Assembly: GCA_036560445.1 (NCBI GenBank)
Contig: DATBRG010000020.1
Coordinates: 1 to 64,000 of the forward strand
DNA: 64,000 nt
DNA from: DATBRG01 sp036560445
GTDB taxonomy: Bacteria > Pseudomonadota > Gammaproteobacteria > Burkholderiales > Methylophilaceae
Direction: 5' to 3'
The notes below the pieces were generated by a model. It did not search any database and was not told the origin of the DNA. It saw only the letters and a list, made by a program, of their open reading frames with translations. The translations under genes and the position numbers were made by a program. Positions 8,945 through 17,244 of this stretch are shown here, piece by piece (position 1 is the first letter of the stretch; the number at the start of each line of letters is the position of its first letter).

Positions 8945-9082
8945 ATGATATTTGCAATTTTTTTTCTGGTTTCTATCTGTGCACTTATATTGCATTTTAC
9001 CGGGCATCTGGAGCGCTGGGGTATGGAGTGGGTGTTGATAGTCCTTGCGGTTGCCATATTCCCTGTTGTTATTTACTTTTAG
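8945..9082 (+). CDS. 45-residue small membrane protein
   Basis: A short frame beginning MIFAIFFLVSICALIL and ending VVIYF. It contains two hydrophobic segments (about residues 2-17 and 29-44) separated by a charged turn HLERWGMEW. A strong ribosome site (AGGTGAGGGG) ends four bases before the ATG. It lies between the aminotransferase gene and rnpB and shares no overlap with either. No family is recognised; the composition and ribosome site support a real small protein. Confidence 0.55.
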   Translation: MIFAIFFLVSICALILHFTGHLERWGMEWVLIVLAVAIFPVVIYF

Positions 9083-9111
9083 TCAATACGAACAGTGGTC
9101 AGCGCCTAGCG

Positions 9112-9120
9112 TGATAAAAT
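9112..9120 (+). promoter_or_regulatory. Extended -10 promoter of rnpB
   Basis: TGATAAAAT ends six bases before the mature 5' end of the RNase P RNA, the spacing expected between a -10 element and the +1 base. No good -35 hexamer is seen, which is tolerable with an extended -10 (TGn). Confidence 0.6.
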
Positions 9121-9126
9121 GAAATC

Positions 9127-9466
9127 GAAGCTGGCCAGACAGTCGCCGCCTGACTTGTCAGGGGGAGGAAAGTCCGGGCTGCATAGAGCGGGATGACGGC
9201 TAACGGCCGTACGCAGCAAGGTTTAGCAATAAACCCCAAGGCGAGGAATAGGGCCACAGAGACGAGTAAGCCGCAAGGTGGACGTGAAACGCGGTAACCT
9301 CCATCCGCAGCAAGACCAAATAGGCTGGTAATGGCGTGGCTCGCGCTGCCAGCGGGTAGGTTGCTTGAGCGCACGAGTAATTGTGCGCCTAGATGAATGA
9401 CTGTCGAATGCTGCTGCATAACCGCAGCGCAGGAACAGAACCCGGCTTATCGGCCAGCTTCACTCT
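9127..9466 (+). ncRNA. rnpB: RNase P RNA (bacterial type A)
   Basis: The catalytic RNA of RNase P. It begins GAAGCTGGCCAGACAGTCGC and ends CGGCCAGCTTCAC, whose ends pair to form P1. Conserved blocks are present in order: GAGGAAAGTCCGGGCT (CR I), the CACAGAGACGAG region, the AAACTCC-like block in variant form (GGTAACCTCCA), CAAGACCAAATAGG, GGTTGCTTGAGC, CCTAGATGAATGACTGTC and ACAGAACCCGGCTTATC (CR V). Compared with E. coli there is an added hairpin of about 30 bases between GACTGTC and ACAGAACC, at the position called P19 in other bacteria. Confidence 0.97.
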
Positions 9467-9688
9467 CTTTAATTTTTGTTTTGGCGAATCTGTAGTCAGG
9501 AAAAGTTCTTTATGAGCTTTGCTCTTACTCTCGCAAAAATATGCCGACCTCAATTCAGTCACATCCCTACAAGTTCTAATAAATCACTTTCACTTAACTC
9601 CCTACTGTATTGTTTTTTAAGGAATTTATTTTTATAACAAAAACGTGCTAAGTCATTGTCCTGTAAAGGAAAAATCACAAAAAAGGGC
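9467..9688. other. AT-rich spacer between rnpB and the mraZ promoter
   Basis: About 220 bases, clearly richer in A and T than the flanking genes, with no recognised gene. A 74-codon minus-strand frame crosses it (9559-9783), but that frame also crosses the mraZ promoter and operator and resembles no family I know. Near the end, GGGC and GCCC flank TTGCAAC and are followed by eight T, which could act as a terminator; the same bases also supply the mraZ -35 element. Confidence 0.5.
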
Positions 9689-9717
9689 TTGCAACGCCCA
9701 TTTTTTTTATCTATAGT
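9689..9717 (+). promoter_or_regulatory. Sigma70 promoter of the mraZ/dcw cluster
   Basis: TTGCAA (9689-9694) and TATAGT (9712-9717) are separated by exactly 17 bases. They match the sigma70 consensus at four and five of six positions. The last bases of the -10 overlap the first MraZ box, so bound repressor would block polymerase. The resulting 5' leader is about 95 bases. Confidence 0.6.
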
Positions 9718-9750
9718 GGGTGCAAGTGGAGAAATGTGGAGTTTTGTGGG
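9716..9750 (+). promoter_or_regulatory. MraZ operator: four GTGG(G/A) boxes at 10-bp period
   Basis: GTGGG (9716), GTGGA (9726), GTGGA (9736) and GTGGG (9746) are direct repeats spaced exactly ten bases apart. MraZ is known to bind TGGG-type direct repeats separated by five bases upstream of its own operon. The array lies just upstream of mraZ and overlaps the promoter -10 element, so self-repression of the cluster is expected. Confidence 0.8.
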
Positions 9751-9817
9751 GAATTGCTGACTGAAGCTAAGGGCGGTCGGCAATTTCTCCCTGTTCCATT
9801 ATAGATAAAGGGGCGTC

Positions 9818-10264
9818 ATGTTTCGCGGTGCTACATCTTTGAATCTGGATGTGAAAGGTAGGCTGGGTATACCGGCCAAGCACAGGGACGCCTTGCTTTC
9901 CCAGTGTGCCGGCCATCTGGTTCTCACCGCACACCCTCACCGTTGCTTATTGCTATACCCCCAGCCCGCGTGGGAGCCTATCCAGGCCAAGATGATGGCG
10001 CTTTCCAGTTTTGATAAACGCTCGAGTGGTTTACAAAGGCTGCTTGTGGGCCATGCTGAAGATGTGGAGCTGGATAGTGCTGGTCGCTTGCTTATCTCTC
10101 CAACGCTGCGCGAATTCGCGCATCTGGAAAAACAAGTCATGCTGGTTGGCCAGGGCACGCGTTTCGAATTGTGGAATATGGATGCATGGCTGGCGCAACA
10201 GAATGCGGTGATGGCCGATGATGAAATGGGCTTGCCGCCGGCGCTAGAGGATTTTTCGCTGTGA
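9818..10264 (+). CDS. mraZ: Transcriptional regulator MraZ
   Basis: A 148-residue AbrB-like DNA-binding protein with two repeated domains (about residues 4-47 and 77-120). Each has the DxKGR or DSAGR signature (LDVKGRLGIPAKHRD and LDSAGRLLISPTLRE). MraZ forms rings and represses the dcw cluster from its own upstream repeats. The start has AAAGGGG seven bases upstream. It is the first gene of the cluster, and its TGA lies within the GTG start of rsmH. Confidence 0.96.
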   Translation: MFRGATSLNLDVKGRLGIPAKHRDALLSQCAGHLVLTAHPHRCLLLYPQPAWEPIQAKMMALSSFDKRSSGLQRLLVGHAEDVELDSAGRLLISPTLREFAHLEKQVMLVGQGTRFELWNMDAWLAQQNAVMADDEMGLPPALEDFSL

Positions 10265-11226
10265 GCGTGGGCTTAAGCCATGCGCCTACCCCACCAGTTT
10301 CGCAGCATATTTCAGTTTTATTGGAAGAAGCCGTGGCTGCACTCGCCATAAAATCAGACGGCTTGTATGTGGATGCCACATTCGGTCGTGGCGGCCATAG
10401 CCGTAAGATACTCGAAAAACTAGGCCAATCTGGCCGCTTGATCGCGCTTGACCGCGATCTGGCTGCCGTCCAGGCCGCCGCCTCCATTCAGGATGGGCGT
10501 TTCCAAATCATTCACAGTCATTTTGCCGCGCTTAAACAGGTGCTGGGCGATGCCGGTGTGCGCCGTGTGGATGGCGTTTTGCTGGATATAGGTATTTCAT
10601 CGCCGCAGATAGATGAAGGTGAGCGTGGTTTCAGTTTCAGGTTTGATGGTCCGCTGGATATGCGTATGGATCAAAGCAGTGGCAGGACCGGGGCAGAGTT
10701 CCTGGCGGTCACATCCGAGCAACAACTTACAGGGGTGATAAAAGATTATGGCGAAGAACGGTTTGCTAAGCAGATTGCAAGGGCGGTTATTGCGGCACGC
10801 GTTGGGGGGCAGCCCATCACCACTACCGGACAGCTTGCCAAGATCGTGGCAGACGCGGTCCCCAAGTCCGAGCCTGGCCAAGACCCGGCGACGCGCACCT
10901 TTCAGGCTTTACGGATTTTCCTCAATCAGGAGCTTGAAGAGCTGTCGCTAGTCTTGCCGCAATGTCTGGATGTATTGGCTCCCGGCGGCAGGCTGGCGGT
11001 GATCAGCTTTCATTCGCTCGAAGACCGCATTGTCAAACGGTTCATCCGTGGTGAACAGGATAGGGACGACCTGCCTGCTAATTTCCCTGTACGCGCTCGC
11101 GATTTGCCACAGCCAAGAATGGTTGCAATAGGTCGCGCCATCAAGCCTGGTGCTGCTGAAATTAAACGTAATCCGCGTTCACGCAGCGCGGTGTTGCGTG
11201 TTGCTGAGCGCACGGCGGTGATGTGA
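10261..11226 (+). CDS. rsmH: 16S rRNA (cytosine-N4)-methyltransferase RsmH
   Basis: A 321-residue SAM-dependent methyltransferase that modifies C1402 of 16S rRNA at N4, the same nucleotide that RsmI methylates on the ribose. Signatures are HISVLLEEAVAAL, the SAM loop DATFGRGGHSRKIL, and ISFHSLEDRIVKRF near the C-terminus. The start is GTG within a GTGA overlap with mraZ. The stop forms a TGATG overlap with ftsL. Confidence 0.96.
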   Translation: MSVGLSHAPTPPVSQHISVLLEEAVAALAIKSDGLYVDATFGRGGHSRKILEKLGQSGRLIALDRDLAAVQAAASIQDGRFQIIHSHFAALKQVLGDAGVRRVDGVLLDIGISSPQIDEGERGFSFRFDGPLDMRMDQSSGRTGAEFLAVTSEQQLTGVIKDYGEERFAKQIARAVIAARVGGQPITTTGQLAKIVADAVPKSEPGQDPATRTFQALRIFLNQELEELSLVLPQCLDVLAPGGRLAVISFHSLEDRIVKRFIRGEQDRDDLPANFPVRARDLPQPRMVAIGRAIKPGAAEIKRNPRSRSAVLRVAERTAVM

Positions 11227-11516
11227 TGACCAAGCTCAACCTCATTCTCTTTGCCGTGCTGATACTCACCGCGCTCGGTACGATTACGGCCCAGCATAAA
11301 TCGCGCAAGCTCTATTTTGAGCTGCAGCAGCAACAGGATGCCGCCAAACAATACGACGTTGAGTGGGGCCAATTGCAACTTGAGCAAAGTACCTGGGCCA
11401 TGCATGCCCGTATTGAGCAGATTGCCGAACAGCAGTTGCATATGCAGGTACCAGACAGCAAGCGTATTCAGGTAGTTAAACCTGCCCCGGCCACAGAGGT
11501 TAGCCCCGCGCCATGA
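11226..11516 (+). CDS. ftsL: Cell division protein FtsL
   Basis: A 96-residue bitopic membrane protein. A short cytoplasmic tail is followed by one membrane segment (LILFAVLILTALGTIT), then a periplasmic glutamine-rich coiled coil up to about residue 75. FtsL forms a complex with FtsQ and FtsB and is recruited to the septum. I place the start at ATG 11226, within a TGATG overlap with rsmH; a GTG one codon earlier is also open. The stop is an ATGA overlap with ftsI. Confidence 0.92.
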   Translation: MTKLNLILFAVLILTALGTITAQHKSRKLYFELQQQQDAAKQYDVEWGQLQLEQSTWAMHARIEQIAEQQLHMQVPDSKRIQVVKPAPATEVSPAP

Positions 11517-13237
11517 ATGCTGCGCAACAAATAGTCATCAAGCTACCGACCTGGCGTCGCCGCATCCTGTTGATGCTGGTATTGCTGGGTTTTGCTGTAC
11601 TACTCGGGCGTGGGGTTTATCTGCAGAGTCTGCATAAATCCTTCCTGCAGCAGAAGGGGGATGAGCGCTACAGCCGTTCCCTCACCTTGTCTGCCCATCG
11701 CGGCATGATTACCGACCGTAATGGCGAGCCGCTCGCCATCAGCACACCGGTGGAATCCATCTGGGCAAGCCCGGCAGATGTGAAGATCAGCGCCGAGCAG
11801 GCCAAGAAGATGGCCACCTTGCTTAATCTCAAGGTGGATGAGATCAACAAGAAATTCACTGATGACGAGCGTGGCTTTGTATACATCAAACGCCGTATCT
11901 CGCCGGAGCTAGCGGCACAGGTCATGGCGTTAAATATCCCAGGAATTTTCATGCAGCGCGAATACCGCCGCTATTTCCCTGGGGGTGAGGTCACCGCACA
12001 CTTGGTTGGGTTCACCGGGGTCGATGACAATGGCCAGGAGGGGTTCGAACTCGCTTACCAGAACTGGCTGTCGGGCAAGCCGGGTAGCCGCCGTGTGATC
12101 AAGGATAGGCAAGGTCACATCGTGGAAGACCTGGAAGCGGTCAAGGTGCCACAGGATGGCCATGATCTGGTGCTGTCGATAGACCGCAAGATTCAATATC
12201 TGGCCTATCGTGAGCTGGCACATGCTGTGGAGGTGAATAAAGCCAAGGCGGGTGCGGCGATTGTGATGGATGCCAAGACTGGCGAAGTGCTGGCTATGGT
12301 CAATGTGCCGACTTATAACCCCAACAACCCGGTGAACATTGCTGGTAAGTCGCGTAATAGAGCCATAGTCGACACCTATGAGCCAGGCTCCACCATGAAG
12401 CCGTTCAGCATATCGGCAGCCATGGAGACGGGCAATTTCACTCCGGATACGGTGATTGATGTTGGTCAGGGTTCCTACAAGATAGGCAAGAACACTATCC
12501 ATGATGTGCATGCCAAAGGCCCGCTGACAGTCGCACAGATACTGCAGAAATCTTCCAATATCGGTACCGCCAAGATGGGGCTGACGCTCAAGCCTTATGA
12601 CCTCTGGCGGATGTTTAACCAGGTTGGTTTCGGTACGCCGCCGCATTCCGGGTTTCCGGGAGAGGTGTCTGGACGCTTGCGGCCATGGAAGGGCTGGCAG
12701 CCTATCGAGCAAGCCACCATGTGCTTCGGCCAGGGTATCAGCGTAACGCTGCTGCAAATGGTGCATGCCTACAGCATATTTGCCAATGATGGTGAGCTCA
12801 AGCCCTTGTCTCTAATCAAGATCAATGAACCGCCGCTGGGCCAGCAGGTAATTTCGGCGCAAACGGCGCAACAGATGCGCGACATGCTGGAGCTTGTAGT
12901 ACAGCCTGGGGGTACAGCACCTAAAGCACAGATAGTGGGCTATCGGGTTGCGGGCAAGACTGGTACGGCGCAAAAGGTCGAGAACGGCGCTTATGCCGAA
13001 GGCAAGTTCGTGGCTTCCTTTATAGGCATGGCGCCGGCGTCTAATCCACGCCTGATTATGGCAGTGATGATCGATGAGCCAAGTGCCGGCCAATACTATG
13101 GAGGTGCCGTTGCTGCACCGGTATTCAGCACCGTGATGTCGGGTGCGCTACGCATGCTGGCAATACCGCAGGATGCACCTAACGATAACATCGTGATTCC
13201 TCCGGCAGATGTGCCAGAAGTGAAGGAAGGCGCATGA
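11513..13237 (+). CDS. ftsI: Septal transpeptidase FtsI (PBP3)
   Basis: A 574-residue class B penicillin-binding protein that cross-links septal peptidoglycan together with FtsW. One N-terminal membrane segment (about residues 17-37) is followed by the PBP dimer domain, starting near HRGMITDRNGEPLAIST. The transpeptidase domain has SxxK at Ser293-Lys296 (GSTMKPF), SxN at 347-349 (SSN) and KTGT at 482-485. Coupled by ATGA to ftsL. Its own last codons form an ATGA that opens a 34-codon frame leading exactly into murE. Confidence 0.96.
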   Translation: MNAAQQIVIKLPTWRRRILLMLVLLGFAVLLGRGVYLQSLHKSFLQQKGDERYSRSLTLSAHRGMITDRNGEPLAISTPVESIWASPADVKISAEQAKKMATLLNLKVDEINKKFTDDERGFVYIKRRISPELAAQVMALNIPGIFMQREYRRYFPGGEVTAHLVGFTGVDDNGQEGFELAYQNWLSGKPGSRRVIKDRQGHIVEDLEAVKVPQDGHDLVLSIDRKIQYLAYRELAHAVEVNKAKAGAAIVMDAKTGEVLAMVNVPTYNPNNPVNIAGKSRNRAIVDTYEPGSTMKPFSISAAMETGNFTPDTVIDVGQGSYKIGKNTIHDVHAKGPLTVAQILQKSSNIGTAKMGLTLKPYDLWRMFNQVGFGTPPHSGFPGEVSGRLRPWKGWQPIEQATMCFGQGISVTLLQMVHAYSIFANDGELKPLSLIKINEPPLGQQVISAQTAQQMRDMLELVVQPGGTAPKAQIVGYRVAGKTGTAQKVENGAYAEGKFVASFIGMAPASNPRLIMAVMIDEPSAGQYYGGAVAAPVFSTVMSGALRMLAIPQDAPNDNIVIPPADVPEVKEGA

Positions 13238-13338
13238 CTCGGTATCGCGTAAGCGTTGAGTGCGGGAATGGGCCTTGCGAGCGCCATTGTGGTACCCGGC
13301 TGTCTCAGGCCAATATGTCATGGCGGGAGGGTGCATGA
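13234..13338 (+). CDS. 34-codon bridging frame between ftsI and murE
   Basis: An ATG at 13234 overlaps the ftsI stop as ATGA. The frame stays open for 34 codons and ends in a TGA that overlaps the murE ATG, again as ATGA. The peptide (MTRYRVSVECG ... SWREGA) has four cysteines and resembles no known family. It may be a relay frame that keeps ribosomes translating across an otherwise untranslated 97-base gap, or simply chance. A similar arrangement occurs between ftsW and murG. Confidence 0.3.
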   Translation: MTRYRVSVECGNGPCERHCGTRLSQANMSWREGA

Positions 13339-14780
13339 CAGACGCGCTTTCCTTACTCAATAAGCAGGGCATCAAGCCCAAAAGCATCACTGCCGATAGC
13401 CGCCAGATAAAGGCCGGAAGCCTGTTCCTGGCCTATCCGGGCGAAGCTGCCGATGGCCGCAGCTATATTGCGCAGGCGATTGCCCAAGGTGCCGCAGCGG
13501 TGCTGTGGGAGCAATCTGGTTTCGATTGGAAGCCGGAATGGCAACTGCCTAATTTCCCTGTTAGCGGCTTACGCACTGAGGCCGGTTACATTGCGGATGA
13601 CTTTTTTGGACAGCCCTCCCAGCAGTTGTGGATGGTTGGCGTCACCGGGACTAACGGCAAGACTTCATGCAGTCACTGGCTGGCGCAGGCAATAACTGCT
13701 ATAGACCGTAAGACAGCGGTCATCGGTACGTTGGGCAATGGGTATCCAGGCGCCTTGTCGCATGCCATTAACACCACGCCCGACCCTATCCTGCTGCATG
13801 GCATGCTGGCTGATTACCATCGGCAGGGTGCGGCCGCGGTGGCGATGGAGGTTTCTTCCCACGGCTTGGAGCAAGGTCGTGTTAATGGTGTGCACTTCGA
13901 TGTCGCGCTATTCACCAACCTGACGCGTGACCACCTGGATTACCACGGCGACATGCAAAGCTACGCTGCCGCCAAGCGCAAACTATTCGATTGGCCGGGA
14001 CTCCGAAGCTCTGTACTTAATATCGATGATGCCTTTGGCCGTGAAGTTGCAGTTGCGCTGCGCCAGCAAGGTCAGCAGGTGCTCACATATGGCTTGGATG
14101 ACGGTGATGTGCGCGGTGTTGCGCTGCAATTCGATGAGCAGGGTCTCAGCATGCACGTCGATACTCCTTACGGTAGTACGGAAGTGAAAGCGGCTTTGCT
14201 TGGCCGCTTCAATGCCTACAATCTGCTGGCCGTGCTGGCAACATTGCTGGTTTCAAACGTTAGCCTGGAGCAGGCAGTGAGTGCAGTTGCCAACATCCGA
14301 CCAGTCAGTGGTCGTATGCAGCAGCTAGGCGGAGGAAATAAACCGCTGGTGGTGATTGATTATGCGCATACACCAGACGCCCTGGAGAAAGTGCTTGTAG
14401 CGCTGCGTGAACAAGGCAAAGGCCGCCTGCTTTGCGTCTTCGGTTGCGGCGGAAATCGCGATGCCGGAAAGCGCTCAATCATGGGCGCTTTAGCCAGCCA
14501 TCTTGCCGATAGCGTGATAGTTACATCTGATAATCCGCGTCATGAAAACCCTGACGATATCATCGCTGAAATTGTCGCAGGCATTAAAGGAAATTGCCAT
14601 GTGGAGCCTGATCGGGCCACCGCAATTAAATTGGCGGTGAACATGGCACAAACGGGTGACATCGTACTGGTTGCGGGCAAGGGTCATGAGGATTATCAGG
14701 AGATCGCCGGTGTCCGTCACCACTTCAGCGACCAGGAAACCGTGGCCTTGGTACTCAAGCAATATGGAGGTGTCGTATGA
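13335..14780 (+). CDS. murE: UDP-MurNAc-L-Ala-D-Glu:meso-DAP ligase MurE
   Basis: A 481-residue Mur ligase that adds meso-diaminopimelate to the peptidoglycan precursor. The ATP loop is GTNGKTSCSHW. The DNPR motif (TSDNPRHENPDDI) is the signature for meso-DAP rather than lysine. The start at 13335 (MTDALSLLNKQG) has GGGAGG just upstream. The longer frame to 13260 adds residues unlike MurE and is not used. Coupled to murF by an ATGA overlap, with GGAGG six bases before murF. Confidence 0.95.
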   Translation: MTDALSLLNKQGIKPKSITADSRQIKAGSLFLAYPGEAADGRSYIAQAIAQGAAAVLWEQSGFDWKPEWQLPNFPVSGLRTEAGYIADDFFGQPSQQLWMVGVTGTNGKTSCSHWLAQAITAIDRKTAVIGTLGNGYPGALSHAINTTPDPILLHGMLADYHRQGAAAVAMEVSSHGLEQGRVNGVHFDVALFTNLTRDHLDYHGDMQSYAAAKRKLFDWPGLRSSVLNIDDAFGREVAVALRQQGQQVLTYGLDDGDVRGVALQFDEQGLSMHVDTPYGSTEVKAALLGRFNAYNLLAVLATLLVSNVSLEQAVSAVANIRPVSGRMQQLGGGNKPLVVIDYAHTPDALEKVLVALREQGKGRLLCVFGCGGNRDAGKRSIMGALASHLADSVIVTSDNPRHENPDDIIAEIVAGIKGNCHVEPDRATAIKLAVNMAQTGDIVLVAGKGHEDYQEIAGVRHHFSDQETVALVLKQYGGVV

Positions 14781-16141
14781 TGCGGCTGTCAGAAGCGGCA
14801 ATTGCCACGCGCGGTCAACTCATTGGCAAAGATGTTGCTTTTACCAGTGTCGGCACTGATAGCCGCGCTTTGGTCCCAGAACAGTTGTTCGTGGCTCTAC
14901 GTGGCGAAAAATTCGATGGCCATAGTTACGCCAGTCAGGCGCTTGAACAAGGTGCCGCTGCGGTCATGGTTTCTGATAAAACTGGTGATATAAGCCCGGC
15001 CTTGCAGGTAAAAGATACGCGTTTGGCCTTGGGTGATCTGGCTGCGCATTGGCGCGGCAAGTTCAAAATTCCGCTCGCGGCCATCACTGGTAGTAGCGGC
15101 AAGACTACGGTGAAGGAAATGTTGGCTACCATCCTGCGTGTCGAAGCGGGAAATGCCGAAGCGGTGCTCGCCACTCAGGGTAATCTCAATAATGACATCG
15201 GCCTACCACTGACACTGCTTAATCTGCGCCAACAACATCGCTATGCCGTGGCCGAGATGGGTATGAACCATATCGGCGAGATCGGCTACCTGAGCAAGAT
15301 CGGCCGCCCTACGGTGGCGCTGATCAACAATGCCGGCACGGCACATATCGAGCATCTAGGTTCGGTTGAGGCTATTGCCCGTGCCAAAGGTGAGATTTTT
15401 CAGGGGCTGGCAGCAGATGGCGTAGCAGTTATCAATGCTGATGACCCCTTTGAGCCCCTATGGCGGATGCTATCGGCCCCACGCAAAGTCATCACTTTTG
15501 GCCTTGACCATGCGGCAGATGTCAGCGCCGAATTCAAGTTGGAAGCCGATGCCAGCGTGCTCGATATGAAAACCCCACGCGGCAAGCTCAGCCTGCGCCT
15601 GCCCGCCCCAGGCTTGCACAACGTGCGTAATGCGCTTGCCGCCACTGCCGCTGCACTGGCCATGGATGCCAGTCTGCAATCTGTTGAGCGTGGCCTGGCG
15701 GGTTTCGCAGGAGCTAAAGGGCGCTTGCAGTACAAGCTTGGTCGACATGATGCATGCGTCATCGACGATACCTACAACGCTAACCCGGTTTCGATGAAAG
15801 CCGCCATCGACGTGCTGGCTGCATATCCAGGCAAAAAACTGCTGGTGTTAGGTGATATGGGAGAGCTGGGAGCAGCAGCGTCGCAGTTGCACGCAGAAAT
15901 TGGCGCTTATGCCAAACAGGCTGGTTTGCAAGGCTTATACACATTAGGCGAGCTAAGCCGGGAAATGGTAGCCGCCTATGGCCAATATGCATGGCATTAC
16001 GACACCCCTGAGGCGCTGGCAGCTGAGCTTGTACAGCGCATGACAGCCGCAACCACAGTGTTGGTCAAGGGCTCGCGCTTTATGCGTATGGAAAGAGTGG
16101 TGGCTTTGATTACCGCCGAGAACAAGGAGGAAAAACACTAA
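14777..16141 (+). CDS. murF: UDP-MurNAc-tripeptide:D-Ala-D-Ala ligase MurF
   Basis: A 454-residue Mur ligase that adds D-Ala-D-Ala to make the UDP-MurNAc-pentapeptide. The ATP loop is GSSGKTTVKEML (about residues 103-114). An N-terminal substrate domain with TDSRALVPEQLFVALRGE and the C-terminal DDTYNANPVSMKAAID motif are both present. ATGA overlap with murE upstream and TAATG overlap with mraY downstream. Confidence 0.95.
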   Translation: MMRLSEAAIATRGQLIGKDVAFTSVGTDSRALVPEQLFVALRGEKFDGHSYASQALEQGAAAVMVSDKTGDISPALQVKDTRLALGDLAAHWRGKFKIPLAAITGSSGKTTVKEMLATILRVEAGNAEAVLATQGNLNNDIGLPLTLLNLRQQHRYAVAEMGMNHIGEIGYLSKIGRPTVALINNAGTAHIEHLGSVEAIARAKGEIFQGLAADGVAVINADDPFEPLWRMLSAPRKVITFGLDHAADVSAEFKLEADASVLDMKTPRGKLSLRLPAPGLHNVRNALAATAAALAMDASLQSVERGLAGFAGAKGRLQYKLGRHDACVIDDTYNANPVSMKAAIDVLAAYPGKKLLVLGDMGELGAAASQLHAEIGAYAKQAGLQGLYTLGELSREMVAAYGQYAWHYDTPEALAAELVQRMTAATTVLVKGSRFMRMERVVALITAENKEEKH

Positions 16142-17244
16142 TGCTGCTCGAACTTGCCCGCTGGTTGGCACATGATATCCGTGCCTTCAATGTGTTTAAT
16201 TACATCACATTGCGCGCCGTATTGGCGACACTGACGGCGTTGACGATTTCCTTCATGGTGGGTCCCACCATGATACGCAAGCTTACGCACTACAAAGTAG
16301 GGCAGGCGGTGCGTGACGATGGTCCGCAGACGCATTTGATCAAGGCCGGTACGCCGACCATGGGCGGTGCGTTAATCTTGGTGGCGATCGCGATCTCCAC
16401 CTTGCTGTGGGCAGACCTGAGTAACCGTTTCGTCTGGGTGGTGCTGGTCACCACCTTGGGTTTTGGCATCATCGGCTGGGTTGATGACTGGCGCAAAGTA
16501 GTTCATCGCAATCCCAAAGGCCTCTCGGCCGGTGCCAAATACTTCTGGCAGTCGCTGATTGGTTTTGGTGTAGCCATCTATCTTTACATGACCGCAGGTA
16601 CTCCGACAGAAACTCAGCTCATTGTGCCGTTCTTCAAGCACCTGATGCTGCCGCTAGGGGCAGTTGGTTTTATCGTGCTGACTTATCTGGTGATCGTCGG
16701 CAGTAGCAATGCTGTCAACCTGACTGATGGCCTCGATGGTCTCGCCATTATGCCCACCGTGATGGTGGGTAGCGCGCTTGCCATCTTCGCCTATGTCGCC
16801 GGCCACCTTTATTTCTCCAAATATTTGGGCGTGCCCTACGTGCCGGGTGCCGGTGAGCTCATGGTGTTCTGCGCGGCCATGGCTGGAGCTGGACTTGGTT
16901 TCCTCTGGTTCAACGCTTACCCGGCCGAGGTATTCATGGGCGATGTCGGCGCGCTGGCGCTCGGCGGAGCACTGGGTGTGGTGGCAGTGATCGTGCGTCA
17001 GGAAATCGTGCTGTTCATCATGGGTGGCGTGTTTGTGATGGAAACGCTCTCGGTCGCGGTTCAAGTCAGCTATTTCCGCTATACCAAGAAGAAATACGGT
17101 GAAGGCCGACGTATTTTCCTCATGGCACCGCTGCACCACCACTATGAGCAAAAAGGCTGGAAAGAGACCCAGGTAGTTGTTCGATTTTGGATCATCACCA
17201 TGATGCTGGTTTTGGTCGGACTCTCGACATTGAAGCTGAGATGA
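16141..17244 (+). CDS. mraY: Phospho-MurNAc-pentapeptide translocase MraY
   Basis: A 367-residue polytopic enzyme with about ten membrane segments. It transfers phospho-MurNAc-pentapeptide to undecaprenyl phosphate, forming lipid I. Motifs include KAGTPTMGG, GWVDDWRK with the conserved aspartates, NAVNLTDGLDGLA, and the cytoplasmic histidine loop APLHHHYEQKGW. TAATG overlap with murF and ATGA overlap with murD. Confidence 0.96.
   Translation: MLLELARWLAHDIRAFNVFNYITLRAVLATLTALTISFMVGPTMIRKLTHYKVGQAVRDDGPQTHLIKAGTPTMGGALILVAIAISTLLWADLSNRFVWVVLVTTLGFGIIGWVDDWRKVVHRNPKGLSAGAKYFWQSLIGFGVAIYLYMTAGTPTETQLIVPFFKHLMLPLGAVGFIVLTYLVIVGSSNAVNLTDGLDGLAIMPTVMVGSALAIFAYVAGHLYFSKYLGVPYVPGAGELMVFCAAMAGAGLGFLWFNAYPAEVFMGDVGALALGGALGVVAVIVRQEIVLFIMGGVFVMETLSVAVQVSYFRYTKKKYGEGRRIFLMAPLHHHYEQKGWKETQVVVRFWIITMMLVLVGLSTLKLR

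Noticed and set aside
9681..9708. GGGC/GCCC hairpin with eight T as a stand-alone terminator
   Set aside because: The stem is only four pairs, and the same bases supply the -35 and spacer of the mraZ promoter. It may do both, but I did not list it separately.
9559..9783. 74-codon minus-strand frame in the rnpB-mraZ spacer
   Set aside because: It runs through the mraZ promoter and all four MraZ boxes, has no clear ribosome site and resembles no known protein.
11930..12766. Minus-strand frame (278 codons) opposite ftsI
   Set aside because: His/Arg-rich shadow of the ftsI transpeptidase region.
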